This document shows positions 17,012 to 26,234 of a DNA stretch of 46,681 nt, piece by piece. The stretch comes from CAZAKZ01 sp964485695. Lineage in GTDB: Bacteria > Planctomycetota > JAFGQW01. The stretch covers positions 1 through 46,681 of the forward strand of contig CAZAKZ010000027.1 of the NCBI GenBank assembly GCA_964485695.1, written 5' to 3'. The notes under the pieces were generated by a model. That model worked only from the letters and a program-made list of their open reading frames with translations. It had not been told where the DNA came from and ran no database searches. The stretch's first letter is position 1; each line of letters opens with the position of its first letter. The translations under genes were made by a program, and so were the position numbers.

Positions 17012-18232
17012 CTACTCCAGCACGATGACCGCGGGCCGGGTGATCGTGCCGATGCCGCTGAGGGACGGTCCGTTCAGGGTGGCGGCGGCCGCCCAGATCT
17101 TCACACCCTTGACCGCGGCTCCGAGCGGGCTCACGTCGAGGACGGCCGAGGCGTTGCCGCCGGCGTCGAGGAGGCCGATGTTGCCCTGGAGGAAGGCGGT
17201 GAATCCCCCGGTCAGGGTGAGGCGCAGGAGGTCGTCCGGCTGCAGGGGGATCACCCGGGTGTCCACCGGGATGCCGGGGGTGAAACCCGAGAGGGAGAGG
17301 CCGAGTACGTAGGGGCGTCCACCCTCGCCGGGGAAGTCGAGGGTGAACTGCCACCGGTTCCGGGCCGTGAGAATGCGGCGGGTGACGAGGTTCCGGCCCT
17401 GGCCGAAGCAGACGTTGATGCCGGCGACGTTGCACGGAATCGTGGCGACGATGCGGCCGGTTCCGTCCAGGCGGAGGAGGCTGCCGGGAACGCCGCCGAC
17501 GATCTCGCCCTTTCCCACCCAACGATCGAAGGCGAGGTGGCCGTGGCTGGTGCCGGCGCGGATCGTGGTGAGCCCCTTTACCCTGTCGAGGCGCATCAAT
17601 CCCGTCGGGGTGCTCAGGATGAGAGAACCGTCCTGGTGGTCCTGGGTGATTCCGTAGATCGTGGCGCCGTGAAGCGTGGTGACGGGCGATCCGGCAAGAG
17701 GAAAGGTCCGAAGCCCGGTCCAGCTCGCTTCCAGGATATCCCCCGTAGCGAGATCCTGGAGGTAGTTGTATGCGTTCGTTCCGGTGATACCGGCGTGGAT
17801 TGTGGTGATGGCCGAACCGTCGTACCGGAGGCGAAAGACCTGGTTGGGGGAGCGGCTGTCGTTGGAGCTCACCAGGAGGTCGCCGGTGTGCAGGGGCGTG
17901 ATGCACTGGACGTACTTGATGGGTGATCCGTTCCACAGGGTGCGGCGCGTCGCCTGGGTGAACGGGTTGATGATCCGGACGTCGATGGGTGTGGCTATGA
18001 GGAGGTCCTTGTTGTTCATGTCCATGACCAGGTCGGCATAGGACCTGCCGAGGCGGAGGGTCGTGTGCTTGCCCTGCGGGGAGACGTGATAGAGCCCGCC
18101 GTACATGTGCGGGCCGCCCGGCACCCTGCCCGGAGTGCACAGGAAGAGATCTCCGGCCAGGGGCTGGGCCGGGGCGAACGGGGAGGCGAGGCAGAGAAAC
18201 AGCAGGAAGAATGCCCGAGTGGTCATGGTCAT
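17012..18232 (-). CDS. Secreted beta-propeller protein with C-terminal recurring domain
   Basis: A 406-residue exported protein. Two ATGs (18232 and 18226) follow a GGAG motif 4 and 10 bases away; I take the first, but the second is equally possible. The signal peptide is about 1-24 ('FFLLFLCLASPFAPAQ'). Residues about 25-290 are NHL/SGL-like propeller strands ('GLYHVSPQGKHTTLRLG', 'QVFRLRYDGSAITTIHAG', 'GKGEIVGGVPGSLLRLDGTG'). The recurring domain follows (about 295-406: 'YVLGLSLSGFTPGIPVDT', 'VIPLQPDDLL', 'LDAGGNASAVLDV'). No catalytic motif is visible. It is transcribed in the same direction as the two paralogues downstream in coordinates, but gaps and separate ribosome binding sites suggest separate units. 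Confidence 0.78.
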   Translation of the reverse strand: MTMTTRAFFLLFLCLASPFAPAQPLAGDLFLCTPGRVPGGPHMYGGLYHVSPQGKHTTLRLGRSYADLVMDMNNKDLLIATPIDVRIINPFTQATRRTLWNGSPIKYVQCITPLHTGDLLVSSNDSRSPNQVFRLRYDGSAITTIHAGITGTNAYNYLQDLATGDILEASWTGLRTFPLAGSPVTTLHGATIYGITQDHQDGSLILSTPTGLMRLDRVKGLTTIRAGTSHGHLAFDRWVGKGEIVGGVPGSLLRLDGTGRIVATIPCNVAGINVCFGQGRNLVTRRILTARNRWQFTLDFPGEGGRPYVLGLSLSGFTPGIPVDTRVIPLQPDDLLRLTLTGGFTAFLQGNIGLLDAGGNASAVLDVSPLGAAVKGVKIWAAAATLNGPSLSGIGTITRPAVIVLE

Positions 18233-18323
18233 GAATCTCCAGAGCCGGGACGACATTCACCATTATACTCGACGGGCTGGTGAAAGTCGCCCCGGCTCGG
18301 AGTTTTCAGAAGTTTTCAGCCCA

Positions 18324-19730
18324 CTACAGCTTCATCACGTAGGTGTCGGGAAGGTACGCGATACCGCTCGGAGCTTTTGAGTCCAGCACGGCCATGGCGA
18401 TCCAGATGGGAATACCCAGCCCGGGCAGCTTGGACACGTCGATGCTGCCGACGGCCCGGCCGCCTGAGTCCAGCCTGAGCGGGCCCGGATCGAAGTAGGG
18501 CCTGAGCCAGTTCTTGTACGACAGATTGAAGAAGTCGTCGTAGTTCAGGTGAAACGTCCGCCCGTCCGGCAGCTTGATGCCGGGCCGGTATCCAGAGGCG
18601 CTCATGAGGAGCACGTAATTCTTGCCCGGGTGGCTCGGGCAGCTCATGTGGATGTTCCATCGGTTCGGCGCTGTCTTCACAGGTTGGATGTGTCGGCCCC
18701 GGTAGAAGTCGAAGCTGTAGGTGAAGTAGCCACGCACGGCGCCGAGGGTATTTTTCGGATCGCAGGTCACGGCCGTGACGTTGTGTGGCGGCCTGGTGTC
18801 GATGTAGTAGACGGCCGGGGAGAAGAAGGTGGTCGGATTCTGAGGCGACTGGTAGCGATGGACGTATCCAGACGCGACGATCCGCTTGGCGGCGGCGGAC
18901 TGCAGGTCGAAGTTGCTCGTGTATTGCATGTAGTAGCTGGATGGATAACCAAGGTGCGCGAGGGTGGTGCGCGTGGGAGCTCCTTTCTTGAGCTGATAGA
19001 GTACCCTTCTTTCATGCCCCTCGATGTGGCCGGTATCGAAGTTCTGCTCCAAGTTGGCGTAATATCCGTACCAACCGTAGTTGGGGCTTGCCCCGCCTCC
19101 GAAGGTGGTGAACTTGCCGGTGTCGTCCACATCCAGCACGGTGTAATTGTGGTTCGGTGGGCTGCACACGTTGAACAGATAATTACCCGTATCCATGTTC
19201 CTGCCGGTGCTGTGGGCGAAGAGGGTGGATGTGCCGAGCTTGGTGCTGTTGAGGAGGGTGGTGAGGGAACCCCCGCTTTTCAGCTTCAGGAAGGCGTATT
19301 GCCAGAGGTTGTTTTTTCTGGTGTAGCAGGTAAAGACGTAGTCGCCGTCCTGGTTGATGATGAGACGACTCGGTGCATAGAGGGCCAGGGTGTCCGCCAT
19401 GACCGTGGAGAGTGACAGCGTACCCGGATCGAGACGGTAGATGCCGCTCCGCACGAAGGAGGAAAAGCCGGGCGCGGTGGTCCCCTGCACGGCGAGCACG
19501 ACGCGTCGGTTGTCGGCATCCATGTAGATCGACCTGGAATGGTAGATCTTGTGGTTCGGTGTCAGGTGCTTCAACGTCTTCTTGCCGACGTCCGCCAGCC
19601 AGACACCGTTCCAGCAATAGAACAAGGTCGTACTGTTTCCCCCCATGAGGTAGGAGGGGTCGTGGTACTGTGCATCCGTAATGCCGGTGAAGAGACAGAA
19701 TGCAGCGGCGGCCACTACCCGGTATTTCAT
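18324..19730 (-). CDS. Secreted propeller-like protein with recurring domain, paralogue A
   Basis: A 468-residue protein; AGGAG lies 6 bases before the ATG, and residues 1-20 form the signal peptide ('AAAAFCLFTGITDAQ'). The body (about 21-350) is a repeat-rich beta protein: 'YLMGGNSTTLFYCWNGVWLA', 'HLTPNHKIYHSRSIYMDADN', 'GIYRLDPGTLSLSTVMADTL', 'RLIINQDGDYVFTCYTRKNN', 'TGKFTTFGGGASPNYGWYGY'. I recognise it as propeller-like but not as a named family. The recurring domain (about 355-468) is almost the same as in the neighbouring paralogue. The two genes are tandem copies on the minus strand, 45 bp apart, so they may be co-transcribed, though each has its own ribosome binding site. Confidence 0.82.
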   Translation of the reverse strand: MKYRVVAAAAFCLFTGITDAQYHDPSYLMGGNSTTLFYCWNGVWLADVGKKTLKHLTPNHKIYHSRSIYMDADNRRVVLAVQGTTAPGFSSFVRSGIYRLDPGTLSLSTVMADTLALYAPSRLIINQDGDYVFTCYTRKNNLWQYAFLKLKSGGSLTTLLNSTKLGTSTLFAHSTGRNMDTGNYLFNVCSPPNHNYTVLDVDDTGKFTTFGGGASPNYGWYGYYANLEQNFDTGHIEGHERRVLYQLKKGAPTRTTLAHLGYPSSYYMQYTSNFDLQSAAAKRIVASGYVHRYQSPQNPTTFFSPAVYYIDTRPPHNVTAVTCDPKNTLGAVRGYFTYSFDFYRGRHIQPVKTAPNRWNIHMSCPSHPGKNYVLLMSASGYRPGIKLPDGRTFHLNYDDFFNLSYKNWLRPYFDPGPLRLDSGGRAVGSIDVSKLPGLGIPIWIAMAVLDSKAPSGIAYLPDTYVMKL

Positions 19731-19775
19731 CTGATGCTCCTGGCGACCCCTTTCATGTTTCAGCGAACGGTTCGG

Positions 19776-21185
19776 CTACATCTTCATCACGTACGTGTCG
19801 GGCAGGTACGCGACGCCGCTCGGTGCTTTTGAGTCCAGCACGGCCATGGCGATCCAGATGGGAATGCCCAGCCCGGGCAGCTTGGACACGTCGATGCTGC
19901 CGACGGCCCGGCCGCCTGAATCCAGCTTGAGCGGGCCCGGATCGAAGTAGGGCCTGAGCCAGTTCTTGTACGACAGATTGAAGAAGTCGTCGTAGTTCAG
20001 ATGCAGCGTCCGCCCGTCCGGCAGCTTGATGCCGGGCCGGTATCCCGAGGCGCTCATGAGGAGCACGTAGTTCTTGCCCGGGTGGCTCGGGCAGCTCATG
20101 TAGATGTTCCACTTCTTCGGTGCGATCTTCACGGTCTGGAGGTGGCGGCCCTGGTAGAATCCGAAACCGTAGGTGTAGTACCCGCGCTGGACGCCGATGG
20201 TGTTTTTCGGATCGCAGTCCACGCCCAATACGGCATACGGCGGCCCGGCGTCGATGTAGAAGACCGCGGGCGAGTAGAAGGTCTTCGGATTCTGTGGCGT
20301 CCCGTAGTGATAGACGTATCCTGATGCAACAATCCGCTTGGAAGCAGCGGACTGCAGGTCGAAGTTGCTCGTGTACTGCATGGTAAATCCACCGGGATAT
20401 CCCAGATTCCACAGGGTAGTGCGGGTCAGGCCTCCCTTTTTCAGCTGGTAGAGTATCCGGTTGTACTGACCCACGATGTGGCCGGTGTCGAAGTCCTGCT
20501 CGATGTCGGCGTAGTAGCCGTACCATCCGTAGTTGGGGGAGGAACCGCCGCCGAAGGTGGTGAACTTGCCGCTATCCTCCACATCCAGCACGGAGTAATA
20601 GTAGTTCGGAGAGCTGTAGACGTTGAAGAGGTAGTTCCCCGTATCCATGTTCCTTCCAACGCCGTAGGCGGAAAAGGACGGGGTGCCCAACTTGATGCTG
20701 TTGAGAATGGTGGTGAGGGATCCCCCGCCTTTCAACTTGAGGAAGGCGTACCGGTACTGGTTGTTGACTCTCTGGTAGCAGTTGAAGACGTAGTCGCCGT
20801 CCTGGTTGATGATCAGCCGCCTCGGCGAATAGAGAACCATGGTATCCGCCATGACCGTGGATAGGGACAGCGTTCCCGGATTGATGCGGTAGATGCCGCT
20901 CCTGACGAAGGAGGTATAGGCGGTCGAAGTGGTTCCCTCCACGGTCAGGACGACGCGACGGTTATCTGCGTCCATCTTGATGCATCTGGAATAGTAGATC
21001 TTCTGGTTCGGTGTCAGATGTTGCACGGACTTGTTTGCGGCGTCCGCTTTCCAGACGCCGTTCCAGTAGGCCGTCGAGGTCGAGCCGTATCCCCCCATGA
21101 GGTAGGCTGGATCGTGGTGCTGGGAGGTCGCGGCGCCAGCCAGGAGGCAGACTCCGGCGGTTAGGCAGATCAGGTTTTTCATCAT
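19776..21185 (-). CDS. Secreted propeller-like protein with recurring domain, paralogue B
   Basis: A 469-residue tandem paralogue of the next minus-strand gene. GAGGAGG lies 7 bases before the first of two adjacent ATGs (21185 and 21182). The signal peptide is about 1-22. The body is colinear with paralogue A ('YLMGGYGSTSTAYWNGVWKA', 'RLIINQDGDYVFNCYQRVNN', 'SGKFTTFGGGSSPNYGWYGY') but has diverged at many positions. In contrast, the last 107 residues, from 'MSCPSHPG' to the stop, differ at only four places. Both copies are intact. I see no catalytic motif; the repeated 'INQDGDYVF' and 'MDADNRRVVL' strands suggest a binding propeller. Confidence 0.82.
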   Translation of the reverse strand: MMKNLICLTAGVCLLAGAATSQHHDPAYLMGGYGSTSTAYWNGVWKADAANKSVQHLTPNQKIYYSRCIKMDADNRRVVLTVEGTTSTAYTSFVRSGIYRINPGTLSLSTVMADTMVLYSPRRLIINQDGDYVFNCYQRVNNQYRYAFLKLKGGGSLTTILNSIKLGTPSFSAYGVGRNMDTGNYLFNVYSSPNYYYSVLDVEDSGKFTTFGGGSSPNYGWYGYYADIEQDFDTGHIVGQYNRILYQLKKGGLTRTTLWNLGYPGGFTMQYTSNFDLQSAASKRIVASGYVYHYGTPQNPKTFYSPAVFYIDAGPPYAVLGVDCDPKNTIGVQRGYYTYGFGFYQGRHLQTVKIAPKKWNIYMSCPSHPGKNYVLLMSASGYRPGIKLPDGRTLHLNYDDFFNLSYKNWLRPYFDPGPLKLDSGGRAVGSIDVSKLPGLGIPIWIAMAVLDSKAPSGVAYLPDTYVMKM

Positions 21186-21501
21186 GGCTTGTCCTCCTCT
21201 ATGTATCGTGGTCCCCCTCGGGACGAGCCCCTCCGTTTTGACTCCGGATTCAGTTGTTCTCCACGGACAGAGTCATTACCACATCGTCTTGTGAATTCCA
21301 GAGTATCAGCCCTCATGGGTGCTGTCAACGTGACAGGGTCCAGCGGAGAGGGGAAGCCGGGGCGGGTTTGAGGTCGTAGTATTCGTGGATGGCCCGGATT
21401 ATGGGTTCCGGACCCTTGATCTCCTCTGAAGGGACCGTATAGAATCGTCCACCAGCCCCGCCCGCGATTCAGAGCCGAGGGATCTTCCAGAGGAGCCAGG
21501 G
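21186..21501. other. Divergent intergenic region
   Basis: This 316-bp stretch separates the minus-strand propeller gene from the plus-strand nuclease-helicase and must hold both promoters. Near its right end an AGAGGAG motif serves the helicase start. I see no convincing -35/-10 pair, no palindrome array and no small gene. Confidence 0.4.
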
Positions 21502-23523
21502 ATGTCCGAGAGCCTTACCCGACTCATTGCCGAGGCGGAGTGCGAATGCGTGGGCTGGGACGGCTTTGAGAGCGACATCCACAACGAGGCGCACCTGCGT
21601 GTCCTCCAGGCCCTGGTGCAAGGCTATCGTCAAGACTCCGGCGTCACCCTGCTGGCGGAGCCCAGCCTGGTGCGGTCCGCGCATCGGCCGCCGGACCTGG
21701 TGGTCCTGGATCCGACCTCGGGCGTCCACGTCCTGGAGGTGAAGGGCGTGCCTCTCGAGGACATCGAAGGCGTTACGGCCGGAGAGATCCGGGTGCGATA
21801 CAAGGGCCGTTCCGTGCCCCAGAATCCCATCCGTCAGGTGCGGACCGCCATGTTCGACATCAAGAACAGCGTGGAGCGGATCCTGGAGGCGGAAGCGGAG
21901 ATTCCGTTCCTGTGGTGGGTGGTCTTCGCTTCCATCAGCCGGGAGGACTACAGGCAGAAGTTCAGCCTTCCTGACCTCCTCCCCGAGCTCCTCTTCGAGG
22001 AGGACGTGGCGCCGGACGCTCTGGTGCACCGTATGCGGGAGACGGGCGGATCGCGGCTTAAGCGGTGGGGAAAGACTGTGCTCACGCCGGAGGACCTGGC
22101 GGGCTTGCGGAAGGCCTTCGGCGATTCCGCGGTGCTCCAGGAGGAAGGTCGGGACCGGGGCCGCGACCGTGACAGAGAGGGCGGCCGTCTCGGAGACGAC
22201 TTCGACGAGATTGCCGCGCGTGAGAGGCGCCTCTCCGGCGAGCAGCAGAAGCTGGCTGCCGGCGACTGGCGGGGTGGCCCGCGGTTGATCCGCGGCGTGG
22301 CCGGCAGTGGAAAGACCGTGGTCCTGGCCACGCACCTGGCGCGAAGGCTGGCGCGCAGCGTGCACAGGCAGAAGCCTCTCTTCGCCGAACCGGGAGAGCG
22401 GTTCCTGGCCGTCTGTTTCAACCGGACCCTGGTGCCGTTCATCCGCATGAAGATCCACCAGGCCTATCGCCAGCGCACCGGGGAGGACTTCCCGGAAGAC
22501 CGTCTGGAGGTCACGCATTTCAACAGACTCTTGCATACACTAGATGGCCGCTCGCTGTGGAAGTACAAGCCGGTAGAAAAGGAAGCATCGGCAGATCAGC
22601 TGGCGAAGCATGTGGAACACTACCGAAACCAGCTCGCAATGACGCGCCGGGATTCCCCCGAACTCGTGGACCAGGTGGCGTACGACGTGGTTTACGTGGA
22701 CGAGGCGCAGGATCTTCTGCCCGACGAGATCCGGCTCCTCGGAGAGCTGTGCAAGGTGCCGCCCGGCGGCGGGCTGCCCGAGGTCTACATCTTCTACGAT
22801 GACGCCCAGAACCTCTACGGCAGGCCGCGGCCCACCTGGGAGAAGCTGGGCGTGAAGATGGTGGGCCGCTCCCACGTCATGGTGGAGTGCTTCCGCAACA
22901 CCCGCCAGATCGTGGAGGTCGCCTTCAACGTGCTGCTGGGCTCCACCGCCGCCGAAGGACAGCGGGTGAAGATGCGGCAATTCGCCGACACCAACTACCT
23001 GGAGAAGGACCGGAAGGTCATCGAGCAGGAAGGGGGATTCTGGCGAGTGAAGTTCGCCGAACGGGCGGGGGCCTGGCCCGGCGTGCACATCCTCGAGGAC
23101 CGGGATGAGGAGGACGCCAGGATCACGGACCGGCTCCGGTGGCTCATGGAGGATCAGGATGTGCGGCCCGAGGACATCCTGGTCCTGGGCTCCTCGCGGA
23201 AACGGCTGAGAGACCTGGCCGGGATCCTCGAGAACCACCTGCACGTGGCCGAGGTGCTCCTCCCCTTCGAGGCCGCCAGGAAGGACGACTACATCACGCG
23301 CAAGAACTGCCTCACCGTGTCCACCATCAACTCCGCCAAGGGCTACGACGCCTTCTGTGTCCTGATCGTCTCCGCCAACGAGTTCGCCCTGAACCGCGAG
23401 GGCCGTGCGGCCTTCTACGTGGGCTGCACCCGCGCCCGGGAGCGCCTGGACGTGTTCGCCCACGAGGATACGGGCCTCGCGCAGGAGTTCCGTCTCGCCC
23501 TGGAGGCGCTGCGGGGGAATTGA
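21502..23523 (+). CDS. NERD-like nuclease fused to a UvrD/Rep-type SF1 helicase
   Basis: A 673-residue protein starting at an ATG preceded by AGAGGAG. The N-terminus (about 1-150) looks like a NERD/restriction-like PD-(D/E)xK nuclease: 'DIHNEAHLRVLQALVQGY', then P64-D65 in 'HRPPDLVVLD' and E79-x-K81 in 'VHVLEVKGVP'. A charged linker (about 213-230, 'GRDRGRDRDREGG') leads to an SF1 helicase: Walker A 'GVAGSGKTVV' (G265-K271), 'VTHFNRLLHTLDG', Walker B 'VVYVDEAQDLLPDE' (D400-E401-A402-Q403), 'VMVECFRNTRQIVEVAFN', 'TVSTINSAKGYDAFCVLI' and 'AAFYVGCTRARERLDVFA'. All helicase motifs look intact. Such proteins act in DNA repair or in defence against foreign DNA; the gene stands alone here, so the choice is open. 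Confidence 0.88.
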   Translation: MSESLTRLIAEAECECVGWDGFESDIHNEAHLRVLQALVQGYRQDSGVTLLAEPSLVRSAHRPPDLVVLDPTSGVHVLEVKGVPLEDIEGVTAGEIRVRYKGRSVPQNPIRQVRTAMFDIKNSVERILEAEAEIPFLWWVVFASISREDYRQKFSLPDLLPELLFEEDVAPDALVHRMRETGGSRLKRWGKTVLTPEDLAGLRKAFGDSAVLQEEGRDRGRDRDREGGRLGDDFDEIAARERRLSGEQQKLAAGDWRGGPRLIRGVAGSGKTVVLATHLARRLARSVHRQKPLFAEPGERFLAVCFNRTLVPFIRMKIHQAYRQRTGEDFPEDRLEVTHFNRLLHTLDGRSLWKYKPVEKEASADQLAKHVEHYRNQLAMTRRDSPELVDQVAYDVVYVDEAQDLLPDEIRLLGELCKVPPGGGLPEVYIFYDDAQNLYGRPRPTWEKLGVKMVGRSHVMVECFRNTRQIVEVAFNVLLGSTAAEGQRVKMRQFADTNYLEKDRKVIEQEGGFWRVKFAERAGAWPGVHILEDRDEEDARITDRLRWLMEDQDVRPEDILVLGSSRKRLRDLAGILENHLHVAEVLLPFEAARKDDYITRKNCLTVSTINSAKGYDAFCVLIVSANEFALNREGRAAFYVGCTRARERLDVFAHEDTGLAQEFRLALEALRGN

Positions 23524-23562
23524 CGCTCCTCCGCGGCGGTAATGGAATTCCTTTTCCCGTAA

Positions 23563-23976
23563 TCAGATTTCCAGAACACGCGCGGCCTCGTCGTACTTCT
23601 CCGGCCGGACGTGAATGATGTAGCCGTACCCGCCCCGGCCGTCCGTGACCCCGCTGGAGTTGAAGATGTTGATGCCGGCGTCGGCCAGCTTCATGTGGAT
23701 TTGCACCAGCGCTCCCAGGTGGTCGTCTCCGTGGATGAGGAAAGCGCGCTGAGGGCCCGTCAGCACCCATCCCTCCTTTTCCGCGGTCCGAGCCAGGCGT
23801 TCCACATGTTCGGGAAAAATGGTGAGCTGGGTGTGCGCGGCGCCGGTGGGCACGGCGCTGAAGGCGAGGAGATTCACCTCGGCCGAAGCGAGCCTGGAGA
23901 GCACACGGCACGCCTCACCGGGTCTGTCCTCGATGGTCAGGTAGAAATAGTCGACGCGGCGGATGCTGACAGCCAT
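23563..23976 (-). CDS. Tandem ACT-domain protein
   Basis: A 137-residue protein; the ATG at 23976 is chosen over one at 24036 because GGGAGG lies 8 bases before it and it begins at the first ACT strand. Two ACT units are visible: about 8-65 ('FYLTIEDRPGEACRVLSRLA', 'AEVNLLAFSAVP') and about 76-137 ('AFLIHGDDHLGALVQIHMKL', 'AGINIFNSSGVTDGRGGYGY', 'YIIHVRPE'). ACT domains bind small ligands, usually amino acids, at dimer interfaces; stand-alone doubles are probable ligand sensors. There is no catalytic or DNA-binding part. It follows the nitroreductase gene on the same strand with a 75-bp gap, so the two may be co-transcribed. Confidence 0.82.
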   Translation of the reverse strand: MAVSIRRVDYFYLTIEDRPGEACRVLSRLASAEVNLLAFSAVPTGAAHTQLTIFPEHVERLARTAEKEGWVLTGPQRAFLIHGDDHLGALVQIHMKLADAGINIFNSSGVTDGRGGYGYIIHVRPEKYDEAARVLEI

Positions 23977-24051
23977 GGTTTTCCTCCCGTAATGCAAATG
24001 AACAAAACCATGCTCTCCCCTCTGTTCCTCGAACACTCTACCAGGGTAAGT

Positions 24052-24591
24052 TCAGGGTGCCAAGGTGCTGTCGTAGGTCTCCCACTTTACTAGGTCGTTC
24101 AGGGGGCGCCTTGGGGTGGGGGCCGGCGTTTCCGCCGCGTACCCCAAGGCCACGAGGGCGACCGGCGTCCTGTCTTCCGGGATCCCCAGGATTTTGCGGA
24201 CAGCGTCGTCCGAGAAGGCTCCCACCCAGCAGGCGCCGAGGCCCAGATCGGTGGCAGCCAGCAATGCGTGGGTGGAGGCAATGGCGGCGTCCTGAAGCGT
24301 GTAGAGTTCTCTCCCCCGGCGGCCGTAGTATGCGACGGAACGTTCGGGTGCCAGGTGGAACACCAGTACCACCGGTGCCTGGGCGAGAAACGCCTGATCC
24401 AGAGCGGCCCGGGCCAGGGCGCGTTTTCTTTTCCTGTCAGAGACCACGACGACGCCGTATGCCTGGAGGTTGCCTGCCGACGGTGCGGCGCGAACCGCTT
24501 CCAGCACGGCGAGGAGCTTGCCCTCCTCCACGGATCGGTTCCGATACCTCCGGACCGATCGGCGCTGCTCGACGAGTTCAAAGAAGTCCAT
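24052..24591 (-). CDS. Nitroreductase-family flavoprotein
   Basis: A 179-residue protein beginning 'MDFFELVEQRRSVRRYRNRS', the standard nitroreductase opening with the FMN-binding Arg/Ser cluster. 'VRAAPSAGNLQAYGVVVV' and the C-terminal 'GLGACWVGAFSDDAVRKILG' and 'PVALVALGYAAE' complete the FMN and dimer signatures. Members reduce nitro groups, quinones or other substrates with NAD(P)H; the substrate cannot be told from sequence. The start at 24591 is chosen over 24861 because the longer form adds a non-conserved extension and GGAGG lies about 10 bases before this ATG. It probably precedes the ACT gene in one transcript. Confidence 0.9.
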   Translation of the reverse strand: MDFFELVEQRRSVRRYRNRSVEEGKLLAVLEAVRAAPSAGNLQAYGVVVVSDRKRKRALARAALDQAFLAQAPVVLVFHLAPERSVAYYGRRGRELYTLQDAAIASTHALLAATDLGLGACWVGAFSDDAVRKILGIPEDRTPVALVALGYAAETPAPTPRRPLNDLVKWETYDSTLAP

Positions 24592-25124
24592 GCCTGTCAG
24601 TCCTCCAGAATGGTTCCTGTTGCATCGAGGACACGCGCCACCCGGTCTCGTGACGTGTTCTTGACCGTGTCGTGATATTTCATTCCTGCTGACGGTATTC
24701 GGCTGGCCGCCTGGAAGAACGCCCCGCTTTCTATCGCGGACAACCCCATGAACGTCTTCCAAAAACTCCGGGGATCGTCGGTTTGGAAGACATCTTAACA
24801 TCCATGAAAAAAAGAGGTTATGCCCCGGGGAGCTTTGCTGAAAGTCTTTGAACCCCTGCACGTCCCTTCGAGGGTGTGATTTCGAGCTCCGCCCGGGTGT
24901 TCGTGGTCGACTTCAAGTGTTTTATACGCTAAGGATTGCACGTCGGGACAGCCTCGTCGGAACCGGACTGCGCAGGCCCCCCTCCGGCCCCCTTCGATCT
25001 CGCTCGCAGGTCGCGGCCGAGTCGTCACCCGGGATACTTGCGGATCCGAGCCGACGGAACCTCTTACCGACCCTGTCCGTCCGGACGCTGGGTCCGGATT
25101 ACCGCTTACCGAAAGGAGCATTTC
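24592..25124. other. Divergent intergenic region
   Basis: This 533-bp gap lies between the minus-strand nitroreductase and the plus-strand thiolase operon. It contains an AT-richer patch around 24910-24935 that may hold a promoter, and AAGGAG just before the operon start. Frames open through it do not resemble any protein I know. I see no repeat or RNA gene. Confidence 0.4.
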
Positions 25125-26234
25125 ATGGGTGTCGCCGTGATGGGTGTCGGGATCTGCGGCTCGTTCCCGACTTCTGATGGGCTCTCGTACCGGGAAATGA
25201 TCGCCCGGGCTGCCGAGATGGCCTACCAGGACGCCGGAGTCGTGGCCGCGGACGTTGACGGGGCCGTATCGGTGGAGGAGGACTTCGTCTCCGGTTACTC
25301 CATCGCCGACGAGTACGTGCCCGATCAACTCGGGATGGTGAAGAAGCCGGTCTACACCGTGTGCGGAGAATTCCTGCAGGGCGTCGGCTCGGCGTGCATG
25401 CAGATCGAGACCGGTCAGTTCAACATCCTTGTGGTGGAGGCGTACTGCAAGGCGTCGAACATCGTCAACAAGGACGAATTGCTCACTTTTGCCTACGATC
25501 CAATCTTCAACCGGCTGGGCGTGTCTCCGCATTATCTGGCCGCCATCGAGATGCAGCATTACCTCGGCGTGTCGCTTTACACCCTCGAGGACGTGGCCGA
25601 CGTGGTCATCCGCAACCGTGCGAAGGCGATCGGCAATCCCCTCGCTCCCTACGGCGGCACGGTCAGCACTGATGACGTGCTCGGCGGGCGGCCGGTGGCC
25701 ACGCCCGTGACCGATACCATGATCGCGCGTCACGCGGATGCCGCGGTCGTCGCGGTGCTCGGCACGGATGCAATTGCCAAGGAGCGCGCGCGCAAGCCCG
25801 TCTACGTCAGCGGCATCGGCTGGGGATCGGCCAACTCGATCATCGAGCGCCGCGACCACGCTTTCTCCGAGGGCACCTCGCTTGCCGGACGCACGGCATT
25901 CGCCGAAGCCGGAATCCATGATGCGGCCAAGGAGATCGACATCTTCTACGTTTCGGACCTTTACCCACACCGCCAGCTCATGCACATGGACGCGCTCGGT
26001 CTCGATGACGAGACGCTCCCGGCGGTGAATCCCGACGGCGGCTCTCTCGGCATGGGCGACATGATCGAGGCGAACGGCGGCGCACGGCTCGTCGACGCGG
26101 TGAAGCAGATCCGTGGCGAGGCAGGCGCGCACCAGATCGACGGCGCCACCAAGGCCCTCGTGCACGGCTGGAGGGGACTTCCCACTGATACATGCGCTGT
26201 GGCTGTTCTCGACGCGGAAAGGAGGGTCCAATGA
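25125..26234 (+). CDS. Thiolase-fold protein (SCP-x/Ltp-like), first gene of a two-gene operon
   Basis: A 369-residue protein; AAGGAG lies 6 bases before the ATG at 25125. The thiolase fold is seen in 'GVAVMGVGICGSFPTSDGLS', 'AEMAYQDAGVVAADVDGAVS' and the C-terminal 'PAVNPDGGSLGMGDMIEANG'. Aligning by eye with thiolases ('CASGLQAV...I..G') places C80 in 'YTVCGEFLQGVGSACMQI' at the nucleophile position. However, the usual catalytic His of the 'GHP' motif is replaced by Asp in 'GMGDMIEANG', so ordinary thiolysis is doubtful. Related non-canonical proteins include Ltp2-type aldolases and BbsB-type subunits that work with DUF35 partners. Its stop overlaps the next start by four bases (ATGA), so the two products very likely form a complex. 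Confidence 0.82.
   Translation: MGVAVMGVGICGSFPTSDGLSYREMIARAAEMAYQDAGVVAADVDGAVSVEEDFVSGYSIADEYVPDQLGMVKKPVYTVCGEFLQGVGSACMQIETGQFNILVVEAYCKASNIVNKDELLTFAYDPIFNRLGVSPHYLAAIEMQHYLGVSLYTLEDVADVVIRNRAKAIGNPLAPYGGTVSTDDVLGGRPVATPVTDTMIARHADAAVVAVLGTDAIAKERARKPVYVSGIGWGSANSIIERRDHAFSEGTSLAGRTAFAEAGIHDAAKEIDIFYVSDLYPHRQLMHMDALGLDDETLPAVNPDGGSLGMGDMIEANGGARLVDAVKQIRGEAGAHQIDGATKALVHGWRGLPTDTCAVAVLDAERRVQ

Noticed and set aside
16905..18263. A 452-codon minus-strand frame overlapping the propeller gene in another frame
   Set aside because: The composition is Arg/Pro/His-rich. The hydrophobic tail near its end comes from intergenic sequence and has no signal or start of its own.
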